Below are positions 53,424 through 63,200 of a stretch of 64,000 nucleotides of DNA, piece by piece. The notes beneath the pieces were generated by a model. That model was given only the letters and a program-made list of their open reading frames with translations. It was not told the DNA's origin and did no database searches. The position numbers and the translations under genes are program-made. Source of the DNA: Dyadobacter linearis (GTDB taxonomy: Bacteria > Bacteroidota > Bacteroidia > Cytophagales > Spirosomataceae); contig NZ_CAJRAU010000003.1 of assembly GCF_907165045.1 (NCBI RefSeq), positions 434,001-498,000 of the forward strand. The letters are read 5' to 3'. Numbering within the stretch: position 1 is the stretch's first letter; each line of letters starts with the position of its first letter.

Positions 53424-54148
53424 GTTCGCGAACAGGAGGCCCCGCTGGGGCCAAAAACGACCAACATGCATTAGGCTGGTTCTAGAAACAGGAGGCCCCG
53501 CCGGGGCCGAAAACAAAAAATATCATCGCCGTTTCTAGAAACAGGAAGCCCCTCCGGGGCGATCCGTGGCTTCGGAGGAGCCCCCTGTTTCTAGAATAGC
53601 CCCGCTCCAAGTCACACCTGGCTCCGGAGGAACCCCCTGTTTCTAGAACAACCCCACACCAAATCAAGCCAGGCTCCGGAGGAGCCCCTGTTTCTAGAAC
53701 AACCCGCACCAAATCAAGCCAGGCTCCGGAGGAGCCCCCTGTTTCTAGAACAACCCGCATCCGATCATGCCGGCTCCGGGGAGCCTCCTGTTTCTAGAAC
53801 AACCCGCACCAAATCAAGCCTGGCTCCGGAGGAGCCCCCTGTTTCTAGAACAACCCGCATCCGATCAAGCCGGCTCCTGAGGAGCCCCCTGTTTCTAGAA
53901 CAACCCCACACCAAATCAAGCCAGGCTCCGGAGGAGCCCCCTGTTTCTAGAATAACCCGCATCCGATCATGCCGGCTCCTGAGGAGCCCCCTGTTTCTAG
54001 AACAACCCGCATCCGATCAAGCCGGCTCCGGAGGAGCCCCCTGTTTCTAGAACAACCCGCATCCGATCATGCCGGCTCCTGAGGAGCCCCCTGTTTCTAG
54101 AACAACCCGTTCCAAATCAAGCCTGGCTCCGGAGGAGCCCCCTGTTTT
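53424..54148 (-). repeat. REP-like tandem array, about 12 palindromic units plus inverted copies
   Basis: About twelve units repeat every 49-52 bp from 53565 to 54148. Each contains ggctcc-gga-ggagcc (an imperfect palindrome) followed by ccctgtttctagaa, where ttctagaa is itself palindromic. The positions of ctgtttctag are 53585, 53637, 53688, 53739, 53788, 53839, 53889, 53941, 53991, 54041, 54091 and, degenerate, 54142. Two spacer types recur: cacaccaaatcaagcc and catccgatcatgccgg. At the left end (53424-53560) three copies in the opposite direction read ttctagaaacaggaggcccc or ttcgcgaacaggaggcccc. It lies 38 bp from the stop codon of a Y1 transposase gene. Confidence 0.9.
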
Positions 54149-54185
54149 CACTCCTAATGCTTTCAGCACCAAACCTCATCCCACA

Positions 54186-54647
54186 TCACTCTAAAAATTC
54201 GAATAGATACTCACTTTTATGCGGGATCTGAAATTTTTCTAAAAACTCCTTGTATTCCTCTTGAAATGACTTTTTCCGATGGTGTTCTTCCTGGTTTAAA
54301 ATATAATTCACCACTGAATTAATGTGTGAATGCGAATAGGAAAAAACTCCATAACCCTCCTGCCAGGCAAACTTAAACCTTGTCCAGCCTTTCGCATTAA
54401 TGAATTCGTTGCTTTCTACCTTAATTTCCTTCACAAAGTCCGAAATCGAAATAACTGGTTTAAAACCAACAAAAATGTGCACATGATCGGGCATACAATG
54501 CACCGCCAACATTTTTGCCTTGCGATTCTGGACTAACCCTGTCAGATATTTGTGTAATTCCTCTTTGTTTTCCTTGGGTATCAAACTCTGTCTGCCTTTT
54601 ACGCTAAAAACAAATTGAAGATAAATCTGTGAAAATGTATCTGCCAT
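54186..54647 (-). CDS. IS200-like Y1 transposase, probable REP-associated (RAYT)
   Basis: A 153-residue single-domain HUH protein of the TnpA/RAYT group. MPDHVHIFVG supplies the HUH histidines (H55 and H57), and the catalytic tyrosine is most likely Y115 in VVNYILNQEEHH. The length is right for a lone TnpA without TnpB. No terminal insertion-sequence ends are visible; instead a large palindromic repeat array follows its 3' end. RAYT enzymes cut REP hairpins, so it is probably the enzyme that made and spread this array. It sits between the glutamine-synthetase-like and SDR genes. Confidence 0.85.
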   Translation of the reverse strand: MADTFSQIYLQFVFSVKGRQSLIPKENKEELHKYLTGLVQNRKAKMLAVHCMPDHVHIFVGFKPVISISDFVKEIKVESNEFINAKGWTRFKFAWQEGYGVFSYSHSHINSVVNYILNQEEHHRKKSFQEEYKEFLEKFQIPHKSEYLFEFLE

Positions 54648-54680
54648 TATCTATTGTAGTGTGTGTAATCATTGCTTCCT

Positions 54681-56057
54681 CTATATCTGCTCAAAATACC
54701 GTTTCCGCTCCCAGTCCGTTACGGACGTATCGTACGCCTTTTGTTCGTTTCGGAAAAAGTGGGTGTAATGTTCTACTACTTCTTTGCCGAATGTGTTTTT
54801 GGCAAATTCGTTTTGCTCAAATATGTTGACTGCCTCTGATAATGTATATGGAACCCGTGGCAAATGGGCGGCTGCGTAAATATCGCCTTCGAAACATTCC
54901 GGCGGCTCGATCTTATTTTTGATACCGTTGAGCCCGGAAGCGAGCGACGCGGCAAAGGCGAGGTACGGATTACAATCGGCGCCGGGAATGCGGCATTCAA
55001 TGCGCAGGCTTTTCCCACTTCCTACCACCCGGAAGCCGGCAGTGCGGTTATCGTAACTCCAGGCCAGCCGAGTGGGTGCCCAGGAGCCGTCGACGAACCT
55101 TTTGTAAGAATTTACAGTCGGGGCGTAAAAAGGCATTACATCGGGTACATGCCTGATCCAGCCGCCAAGAAACCAGCGAAACAGATCAGAGCCTTGTACC
55201 GGGCCGATCGCCTGATTACCTACAAATGCATTTTCACCATCTTTCCACAAACTCATGTGAATATGACTGCTGGAACCCGCCTGATCAGTGGCGAACTTGG
55301 CCATAAAAGTGACCGAAAGTCCCATTGCGTCAGCCACTTCTTTCATGCATTGCTTGTACACAACGTGGTTATCGGCCATCGAAAGTACGTCGGCATATTT
55401 CACATTCAGCTCATGCTGGCCCATTCCCCACTCACCTTTGGAAGTTTCGATTGGAATGCCTGACTTTTTCAAATGCTTCCTCGCCGCAGAAGTGAATTTC
55501 TCATTCCGCGTTCCCTGCATAATGTGGTAATCTTCAAGGTAATACCCAGCCGGCGAGAGATTTTGGTAGCCTTGTTCAAAAGCTTGTTTATAGGTATTTT
55601 CAAGAAGATAATATTCGAGTTCCGAAGCGGCGAAACAGTCCATTCCGTCTGACTGCAAGTTGTCCAGCTGCTTTTTGAGAATAGATCTGGGCGCGATCGA
55701 TTCGAGCTGGTGCGATTTATCATTGTGAACATCACAGATCACAAGCGCCGTTTTTTCAAGCCAATCTGCTATTCGGAGCGTTTTCAGATCGGGTACCAGA
55801 TGAAAATCGCCATAACCCAACTCCCAGTTTGCATATTTGTAACCAGGCACAGGTTCCATCGCAATATCCGTGGTTAACAGGTAGTTGCAGCCGTGCGTAC
55901 CGTCTTCCAATACCGAATCCAGAAAATATTCCGAATCGACACGCTTTCCCATTAACCGGCCATAATGATCGGTAAAACCAACGACGATCGTATCAATCAA
56001 CCCTTCCACTGTTTTACTTCTGAGTTCTTCTGTTGTAAGAAATCCTTTTCTGTCCAT
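54681..56057 (-). CDS. Glutamine-synthetase family ligase (PuuA-like gamma-glutamyl-amine synthetase)
   Basis: A 458-residue glutamine synthetase fold. Conserved segments are EWGMGQHELNVKYAD (about residue 205), FATDQAGSSSHIHMSL, NSYKRFVDGSWAPTRLAWSYDNRTAGFRV (core: NSYKRF, DNRTAGFR), and RIECRIPGADCNPYLAFAA near the C-terminus. At this length and with a final RYFEQI it is closer to the PuuA/GlnA3-type ligases that join glutamate to an amine than to the nitrogen-assimilating enzymes. The three same-direction genes downstream (SDR, aldehyde dehydrogenase, amidotransferase) fit a Puu-like pathway. The amine is unknown. Confidence 0.88.
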   Translation of the reverse strand: MDRKGFLTTEELRSKTVEGLIDTIVVGFTDHYGRLMGKRVDSEYFLDSVLEDGTHGCNYLLTTDIAMEPVPGYKYANWELGYGDFHLVPDLKTLRIADWLEKTALVICDVHNDKSHQLESIAPRSILKKQLDNLQSDGMDCFAASELEYYLLENTYKQAFEQGYQNLSPAGYYLEDYHIMQGTRNEKFTSAARKHLKKSGIPIETSKGEWGMGQHELNVKYADVLSMADNHVVYKQCMKEVADAMGLSVTFMAKFATDQAGSSSHIHMSLWKDGENAFVGNQAIGPVQGSDLFRWFLGGWIRHVPDVMPFYAPTVNSYKRFVDGSWAPTRLAWSYDNRTAGFRVVGSGKSLRIECRIPGADCNPYLAFAASLASGLNGIKNKIEPPECFEGDIYAAAHLPRVPYTLSEAVNIFEQNEFAKNTFGKEVVEHYTHFFRNEQKAYDTSVTDWERKRYFEQI

Positions 56058-56081
56058 TGTAAAGGGTTTGTGGCGAAATAG

Positions 56082-56705
56082 TTAGCGCAATTTTTCGATC
56101 TCTGTATTCATTGGAAATTTCAATATCACTTTTTTCCCCGAAGCTTTTTCAAGAACAGGAGTCAGAATTTTACGTGCATTCACTTTGGTTTGTTCCAAAA
56201 TCCCCATATCCTGGGCGGATTTCATAATCTGTTTTTCGGCCTGCTTGTAGGCTTCCTCCACCAGCTTTCCCTCTTCATTGAATGCATATTCGGTATTGTA
56301 TATCTTGGATTTGCTATGGTCGATCTTAAAAACACAAAGCTCAGGCTCAGGCATATTGACCACCAGGTATTCGTCTTCCGAAGAAATATCCGCAATATCC
56401 ACCAGTGTCAGATCAATGCAACCGATCGCTTCTCCCTGCACGATCAATACCGCTTTCGCATTGGGCAAAAACATCTTGACCTTTTCGCGCTCGACCACAT
56501 CTTTGAAATTGTATTTAACCAGTTCCAGCTTGCCCATCGCGCTGATCTCCTGCAACACAATAGTATGGGTAGTCTGCGTTTTATCCTCCATCCCAAACCA
56601 GTCGGGCGCCCAGTTCCCGGTCCTGAAATTAGACCATAATGAATTTAACCCCGCTATCAACAGAATCAATACAAGCACGCGCACAAACCAGGAAATCAAT
56701 CGCAT
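56082..56705 (-). CDS. DUF4230 family membrane-anchored protein
   Basis: A 207-residue protein. A single N-terminal membrane helix (about 7-25, WFVRVLVLILLIAGL) anchors a soluble domain. The central region (HTIVLQEISAMGKLELVKYNFKDVVE, core: ISAMGKLELV) resembles the DUF4230 family as I recall it. The C-terminal part is helical (KLVEEAYKQAEKQIMKSAQD) and ends in a beta strand. The function is unknown. It lies 24 bp upstream of the glutamine-synthetase-like gene and 16 bp downstream of the transporter gene, so all may be one transcript. Confidence 0.82.
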   Translation of the reverse strand: MRLISWFVRVLVLILLIAGLNSLWSNFRTGNWAPDWFGMEDKTQTTHTIVLQEISAMGKLELVKYNFKDVVEREKVKMFLPNAKAVLIVQGEAIGCIDLTLVDIADISSEDEYLVVNMPEPELCVFKIDHSKSKIYNTEYAFNEEGKLVEEAYKQAEKQIMKSAQDMGILEQTKVNARKILTPVLEKASGKKVILKFPMNTEIEKLR

Positions 56706-56721
56706 TGAATAGGGTATTAAG

Positions 56722-57723
56722 TTAAAAACTCCTCTCTGTTTCCGCCTCCTGCGCCAGTCGCTGGGCGATAATACTGGCTGCGATCAGTTGTAATGCATGG
56801 TAAATCATAATCGGCAGCAACATTATACCCGCCTGCGGGCCTGCGAAAAGCACTTTTGACATAACCGCTCCCTGCACCAGCGACTTTTTCGAGCCACAAA
56901 AAACGGCTGTTACCTTATCTTCGTGACTGAATTTTAATAGATTACTGATAAATGTCAGCAGGAAATAAATGGCGAAAAACAGTGCCAGCATTCCCATTCC
57001 TAAAAATACAATATCTTTCAATCCAAGCGAGCTAAACAGGTTTTCGCCAAAAGACTCGCAAAAAGAAGTGTATACGATCAGCAAAATAGACGATTGGTCG
57101 AAATAGCGGATATACTTTTTGTTTTTTTCGGCAAAATATCCCCACCGCTTGTTCAACAGTATACCTGCAAATACCGGAAGTAGTACTTGCAAAGCCAGCT
57201 TTCCGACCACTGAAAGGAGGTCAAATTGCCCCGCGCCGGTTTCCAGTACCATTCCCATCCAAAGCGGCGTCAGGAAAACGCCGATCAGGCTCGATATGCT
57301 AGCGTTGAATATAGCCGCCGGAATATTGCCTTTTGCAATGGAAACCATCACCACAGAAGATGAAACCGTCGAAGGAAGTACTGTCAGAAAGAAAATGCCT
57401 AACCACAAAGTATGATTCTCTTCGCCTTGAAACAAAGGCTTGAAAGCCAGCGCGACAAGAGGAAAAAGCAAGAACGTAGACAGATGTACCATCACATGCA
57501 GCCGCCAGTTCGTCAGCCCTTCGCGCAGCTTATCCGGACTCAACCGCAAACCGTAAAAGAAGAAAATGACAGAAACCGCATAGGTGGAAATCTCGGAAAG
57601 CGGGACCGGACTTTCTTTCATCCCGGGCTCCGGCCAGAGCCAGGCCAGCAATATCATGCTGAGTAACGCAAGCATGAAACCATCCAATCCGGCTTTGCGG
57701 GCAGTATCTAATATTTTACTCAT
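56722..57723 (-). CDS. BASS-family (SBF-like) transporter
   Basis: A 333-residue membrane protein with about nine to ten helices, related to bile acid:sodium symporters and the YfeH/RCH1 group (PF13593-type). Markers are PLSEISTYAVSVIFFFYGLRLS in the first third, LPSTVSSSVVMVSIAKGNIPAAIFNASISS (core: PSTVSSS), and FCGSKKSLVQGAVMSKVLF in the second half, a segment typical of the family. Such proteins move organic anions with sodium, and YfeH relatives are linked to calcium or other ion homeostasis. The substrate is unknown. Confidence 0.9.
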   Translation of the reverse strand: MSKILDTARKAGLDGFMLALLSMILLAWLWPEPGMKESPVPLSEISTYAVSVIFFFYGLRLSPDKLREGLTNWRLHVMVHLSTFLLFPLVALAFKPLFQGEENHTLWLGIFFLTVLPSTVSSSVVMVSIAKGNIPAAIFNASISSLIGVFLTPLWMGMVLETGAGQFDLLSVVGKLALQVLLPVFAGILLNKRWGYFAEKNKKYIRYFDQSSILLIVYTSFCESFGENLFSSLGLKDIVFLGMGMLALFFAIYFLLTFISNLLKFSHEDKVTAVFCGSKKSLVQGAVMSKVLFAGPQAGIMLLPIMIYHALQLIAASIIAQRLAQEAETERSF

Positions 57724-57870
57724 TTGAATCTACTTTTCGCTGCCAATCTGAGGAATCAGCAACTTTTTGCTTACTAACAAAAGAAGGGAAAGTTGGTTAA
57801 ATAAAATCCGCTTTCGCCTTATTAGTTAATAGGTACACCCGTGCAAACGGTTCCAAATATCACTTCAAAT

Positions 57871-58686
57871 ATGAAAAATATCGTACTCGCCGCGCTGCTG
57901 ACAGTATTTGCGGTTCCTTCTTTTGCGCAATGGAAATTGGTTTGGGCTGATGAATTTGACAGTGAAGGCGCACCCGATCCAAAGATCTGGGAGCCGGAAA
58001 AGGGTTTTGTCAGAAATGAAGAATTGCAGTGGTACCAGGCTGAAAACGCGTATTGCAAAGGCGGACTTTTAATTATTGAGGCTAAAAAAGAAAAGGTCAA
58101 AAACCCGGATTATAAAGCAGGAAGCAACAATTGGAAAGAAAATCGGGAATTCGCAGCATATACTTCGGCGAGTTTGACTACTAAAAAAAGCAAAAGCTGG
58201 CAATATGGAAGGTTTGAGATCCGGGCTAAAATCGATACCCGCGCCGGGCTCTGGCCTGCTTTCTGGACACTGGGAATAAAAGGTCGCTGGCCGGATAACG
58301 GAGAGATCGATATCATGGAATATTACCGGGATATGCTGCTGGCCAATGTTGCCTGGGGTTCTAATGAACAGTACAAGCCAATATGGAATTCGGTTAAAAA
58401 GCCTTTAAACACCTTCGAAGACCCGAAATGGGCGGATAAATTCCACGTTTGGAGAATGGATTGGGATGAAGATTCCATTAAGCTGTACGTCGACGATCTG
58501 CTCCTTACTTCACAGGATCTTTCCAAAGCCGTGAATGCTAAAAACAAGGATATCAAGCCATTTCACCAGCCGCATTATGTATTGCTGGACCTGGCTGTCG
58601 GTGGAGATAATGGAGGTGATCCGTCGGGAACTGATTTTCCTGCCAGGTTTGAAGTAGATTATGTACGTATTTATCAGAAAAAATAA
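57871..58686 (+). CDS. GH16 endo-beta-glucanase
   Basis: A 271-residue secreted laminarinase-like enzyme. A Sec signal (MKNIVLAALLTVFAVPSFAQ) precedes the jelly-roll fold, beginning WKLVWADEFDSEGAPD. The catalytic GEIDIMEYY motif lies near residue 146, with the nucleophile and acid glutamates three apart on the same strand. Further typical features are GRFEIRAKID and the C-terminal FEVDYVRIYQK. It should cleave beta-1,3 or mixed beta-1,3/1,4 glucans in the periplasm or outside. The start at 57871 fits the signal; a GTG start at 57841 is less likely. It ends 6 bp from the converging PepSY gene. Confidence 0.95.
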   Translation: MKNIVLAALLTVFAVPSFAQWKLVWADEFDSEGAPDPKIWEPEKGFVRNEELQWYQAENAYCKGGLLIIEAKKEKVKNPDYKAGSNNWKENREFAAYTSASLTTKKSKSWQYGRFEIRAKIDTRAGLWPAFWTLGIKGRWPDNGEIDIMEYYRDMLLANVAWGSNEQYKPIWNSVKKPLNTFEDPKWADKFHVWRMDWDEDSIKLYVDDLLLTSQDLSKAVNAKNKDIKPFHQPHYVLLDLAVGGDNGGDPSGTDFPARFEVDYVRIYQKK

Positions 58687-58691
58687 TCCGA

Positions 58692-59858
58692 CTATCGCGT
58701 TACCAAATCGCGTCTGGCGCGACGCATACTTTTGCGAACCGGGCGTGGTGCTTTGTTCCTGCGTCCCCACCAGATCAGAAACCCGGTTACTGGCAAAGAA
58801 GCGCAGACCAGACTAGCCAGAAACATTAATATTTTACCCGGCAATCCCAATATAGCGCCAACGTGAATATCATAGTTCATCCGGCGCAAGGTTTGAGCCA
58901 GATTAGCCTCGCTGTATTTGCCACTGTAAGGCCCGGTCGCCTTGATCTTTTTAAGGGTATATTGGTCAAAATAATTGTAATCCACATTGTAATAAGTCCC
59001 TTCCCGGAAATTCACATAAGAGAAAATTGACTCGGAAGGCAGATTCGCGAACGAGATATTCAGTGTCGCATATTTAGGATATTCCTGCTGCAAAGCATAC
59101 CAGGCGCGATCCGTCGCCTGCTTCGGCCCGGCGACTGCATTGACCAGCGTGGTATCCGAAGTTGGGTTATAGTAAACGTCGGAACCCTCTCCTCCTGTGG
59201 CTGTGTATACACCCTGAGAAAACCACTGAAATCCCCAGACTAGGCCCGTCAGCGAGAGAATTACGCCGATTGTCATAATATAAAAACCCAGCACATTGTG
59301 CAGGTCATAGTTTTTCCGACGCCAGGCTGCATTCCATTTGATCGAAAAACGCTGTTTGGATGCAGCTTTATTTTTAGGCCACCAGAGTACCAGCCCGCTG
59401 ATCATCATCACAAAAAATATGAGCGTCGCCGAAGCCACCACCGGCTGGCCAATCTTTTCGGGTAACCAGAGATAATAGTGCCCGTGGAGTATAAAATGAA
59501 AGAAATCCCCATCCTCGTCCCAAACCTTCGCCACTTTCCCCGTGAATGGGTTCAGGTACGCTACATAATAGTATTCGGGATCAATATTATAAAAACCGAC
59601 CTGCGCATTTCTGCCCGGCACATCGTAGAGAACCCCGTTTGCTTTCTTACCGGGAAGCAACTTTTCAGCCTCGGCCGCTAAAACAGAGGGCGGCAACAAT
59701 TTGCCCTCTTTCTGGCCTTCAACAAACATATAAGGCTGCGTAACTGCCTTGATTTCCTGCTCAAATGCGAGAATGCAGCCTGTAATAGCTATTACGAAAA
59801 CCAGCGCCCCGGAAATGAGCCCCAAGTAGAGGTGAAGTTTGCCAATCAGTTTTTTCAT
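58692..59858 (-). CDS. PepSY-associated membrane protein
   Basis: A 388-residue inner-membrane protein of the PepSY/DUF2271-type ferric reductase-like group. It has an N-terminal helix (about 10-30), a PepSY domain in the periplasm (about 50-125), two central helices (about 140-160 and 185-215), a second PepSY region (about 240-300), and a final helix pair (about 320-350) before a basic tail (RNKAPRPVRKSMRRARRD). Histidines in ILHGHYYLWLP and YDLHNVLGFY may bind haem. Relatives act in iron-siderophore reduction, but no iron-uptake genes are adjacent. Confidence 0.88.
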   Translation of the reverse strand: MKKLIGKLHLYLGLISGALVFVIAITGCILAFEQEIKAVTQPYMFVEGQKEGKLLPPSVLAAEAEKLLPGKKANGVLYDVPGRNAQVGFYNIDPEYYYVAYLNPFTGKVAKVWDEDGDFFHFILHGHYYLWLPEKIGQPVVASATLIFFVMMISGLVLWWPKNKAASKQRFSIKWNAAWRRKNYDLHNVLGFYIMTIGVILSLTGLVWGFQWFSQGVYTATGGEGSDVYYNPTSDTTLVNAVAGPKQATDRAWYALQQEYPKYATLNISFANLPSESIFSYVNFREGTYYNVDYNYFDQYTLKKIKATGPYSGKYSEANLAQTLRRMNYDIHVGAILGLPGKILMFLASLVCASLPVTGFLIWWGRRNKAPRPVRKSMRRARRDLVTR

Positions 59859-60209
59859 TAATCCCTCGCTTTCTTAATTAGACTGAATCAAGATACGAAA
59901 GTAATGCTAACTTTTTTCACCGGAAACAAATTGGTCAAATTCATATTTCTTAATCCCCGGGCTCACACTTCCCGGCTGCATGTGCATCACCGCATTTGTA
60001 ATGTCCCACAACCAGAAGTTCCATTTGATTTTTTGCAGTGAGGTTGACGCTAAAATAATATAATAGTCAGCACATTCATTACAAGTACCGCGACCAATTT
60101 AGCAGAAAAAAATCCGTAATTTTGCACTCCAAAAAATTCAAAAAGCGGGAACGGAAACCGCTTATTACACGACTGGCTACTAGCCAAAGGCTAACAGCAA
60201 ATTGCTATC
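59859..60209. other. Non-coding region between PepSY gene and ileS
   Basis: A 351 bp spacer with no credible gene. Its left half would hold the PepSY promoter; the right half holds a predicted ileS promoter at 60117. I see no T-box-like or other leader structure. Confidence 0.6.
60117..60124 (+). promoter_or_regulatory. -7 element of ileS promoter
   Basis: TAATTTTG matches the Bacteroidota TAnnTTTG box exactly. The -33 TTG is weak (ttta near 60098). The start codon is about 86 bp downstream. Confidence 0.55.
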
Positions 60210-63200
60210 ATGAAATACAACGAATATAAGAACCTGAGTTATCCAAAGATCGGCGACGATATATTGCAGTTCTGGAAAGACAAAAAGATATTCGACGCTT
60301 CTGTTGAAACCCGCGAGGGCGCAAAGAGTTTTACTTTTTTCGAAGGTCCGCCTTCTGCAAACGGTACGCCGGGCATTCACCACGTGATGGCGCGCTCGAT
60401 CAAGGATATTTTTTGCCGCTACAAAACGTTGCAGGGGTTTCAGGTAAAACGCAAAGGAGGCTGGGATACGCACGGTTTACCCGTTGAATTGCAGGTTGAA
60501 AAAGAACTAGGCATTACAAAAGAAGATATCGGGAAGACGATCTCGGTGGCAGAATATAACGAAAAATGCCGCCAGACCGTCATGAAATTTACCGATCAAT
60601 GGAACGACCTGACCGAGAAAATGGGCTATTGGGTCGACCTGGAAGATCCTTACATTACTTATAAAAGTGAATATATAGAAAGCCTCTGGAACCTGCTTAA
60701 AAAGCTGTACGACAAAGGTTTGCTTTACAAAGGTTATACGATCCAACCATACTCCCCGGCCGCCGGAACCGGCCTTTCGTCCCACGAGCTGAATATGCCC
60801 GGGACTTATAAGGATGTGAAGGACACGACGATCGTGGCGATGTTCAAGGCTAAGCCTTCGGAAGTTTTGGCTGATTTCTCTGATCTGGATATCCGGATAC
60901 TGGCCTGGACTACAACACCCTGGACTTTGCCGGCCAATTCGGCATTGACGGTCGGTGCGAATATTACCTATGCATTGGTTGAAACTTTCAATCCTTACAC
61001 CCACGAGCCGGTTGCTGTGATATTGGCCAAGGATCTGTTGGGTAAATATTTTAGTGAAAAAGGTCAGAAAGGCGACTTCGAAGGCTACGCGGCGAGTGAT
61101 AAAAAGCTGCTCCCGTGGCGCATTTTGAAAGAATTTAAAGGTCGTGAGCTGGAAGGTATTGAATACGAACAGTTAATGCCCTTTGTGCAGCCGACCGTTG
61201 GACCGTCGGAAAAACCCGCTTTCCGGGTTATCCTTGGCGATTTTGTTACGACCGAAGATGGTACCGGTGTAGTACATACCTCCCCTACTTTCGGTGCGGA
61301 CGATTTCCGGGTAGCGCAGGCAAACGGTATCCCTGCGATCATGGTGAAAGATGAGAATGGCAAAGAAGTGCCGATCGTGGATCGTCGCGGCCGTTTTGTG
61401 AAAGAGATAACAGATTACGCGGGACGTTTTGTCAAACCTGAATATTATTCGGAAGAAGAGCAAAATGATCCTGAATTCCGTGCTACCGATGTATTGATCG
61501 CGATCAGGCTCAAAGAAGAAGGCAAAGCATTTAAGGTTGAGAAATACGAACACCCGTACCCACATTGCTGGCGGACAGATAAACCTGTGCTTTACTACCC
61601 GCTCGACAGCTGGTTTATCAAAACTACTGCCATGAAAGACAGGCTGGTAGAACTCAACAAAACTATTAACTGGAAACCGGAAAGTACGGGAACAGGCCGC
61701 TTTGGTAACTGGCTCGAAAATCTGGTTGACTGGAACCTGTCGCGCTCGCGCTATTGGGGTACCCCGCTGCCGATCTGGCGCAATGATTATGGCGACGAAG
61801 TTTGCGTAGGCTCGATTGAAGAGTTGAAAGACCTGCTCGAAGAGGCGATCATTTCAGGGCATCTGACACGTGAGCAGGCGTTTCACAATTCTGAATATCT
61901 GCAAAAACTGGAACACGGAGAATACGATCTGCACAGACCTTATGTAGACGATATTGTATTGGTTTCCAAAAAAGGTCACGTCATGCACCGTGAGCCGGAC
62001 CTGATCGATGTGTGGTTTGATTCCGGCGCAATGCCTTACGCGCAGTGGCACTATCCTTTTGAAAATCAGGAGATATTTGACAAAAGTTATCCGGCCGATT
62101 TCATTTCCGAAGGTGTGGATCAGACGCGCGGCTGGTTCTTTACATTGCACGCGATCGCCGGAATGCTGTTCGATTCTGTTGCATTCAAAAATGTAGTTTC
62201 GACGGGTTTGGTTTTGGATAAAAACGGCAATAAAATGTCGAAACGCCTGGGCAATGCGGTGGATCCGTTCTCGACCCTGGCGCACTACGGCCCCGACGCG
62301 ACACGCTGGTACATGATCACCAATGCGGAACCGTGGGATAATTTGAAGTTCAATATTGATGGTATTGGTGAAGTACAGCGCAAATTTTTCGGAACGCTGG
62401 TCAATACCTATAATTTCTTCGCGCTCTATGCGAATCTGGATGGTTATGAATTCCACGAAGCAACCTCTGTTCCTATTGAAAAACGTACGGAGCTGGACCG
62501 GTGGATCTTGTCCAAACTGAATACACTGATCAAGGAAGTAGGCGAGCAATTTGACGATTATAACCCGACAAAAGCCGGCCGTTTGGTTCAGGATTTTGTG
62601 ACTGATCAGCTTTCCAACTGGTATATCCGGTTAAACCGTCGTCGTTTCTGGAATCCTTCGCAGGACCAGGGTACCGGCTTAACCGACGATAAAAGAGCTG
62701 CTTACGAAACTTTGCAGCATTGTTTGGTTACGGTATCCCAGCTAATGTCACCTATCGCGCCGTTTTTCGCGGAATGGTTGTATAAAAACCTGACCGATGG
62801 CGACCGCGAGCTGGCTGTTCAGCACGGTACTGATTACAAATACGAATCGGTGCACCTGACCTACTGGCCGAAAATCGAGACGGAATATGTGGATACCGAT
62901 CTGGAACAGTCGATGGAACTGGCACAATCAATCAGTTCGCTGGTGCATTCGATCCGCAAGGGACATAAGCTGAAAGTTCGTCAGCCGCTTTCCAAGATAT
63001 TGATCCCTGTTTTGAGTGACAACACAAAACGCCAGATCGAGCAGGTAACTGGCATTATCCTGACGGAAGTCAATGTGAAAACCGTTGAATTCGTGCACGA
63101 TGACAGTGGTATCCTGAAAAAGAAGATCAAACCGAATTTCAAAACTTTGGGACCGAAGTTTGGGCCAAAAATGAAGGAAGTAGCAGCTGCTATTTCCGCT

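Noticed and set aside
53482..53962. Two minus-strand ORFs (92 and 65 codons) with repeated RVVLETGGSSGAWLDL-type peptides
   Set aside because: They are translations of the REP-like DNA repeat; the repeat period is not a multiple of three throughout, so the frame is not maintained and no start or domain fits a gene.
53565..54148. Regularly spaced repeats that look like a CRISPR array
   Set aside because: Spacers fall into two recurring types instead of being unique, the repeats are palindromic with variable spacing of 49-52 bp, no leader or cas gene is present, and a Y1 transposase gene is adjacent.
59859..60209. T-box leader before ileS
   Set aside because: No specifier-loop or T-box consensus was seen, T-boxes are typical of Firmicutes, and no terminator-like hairpin precedes the start codon.
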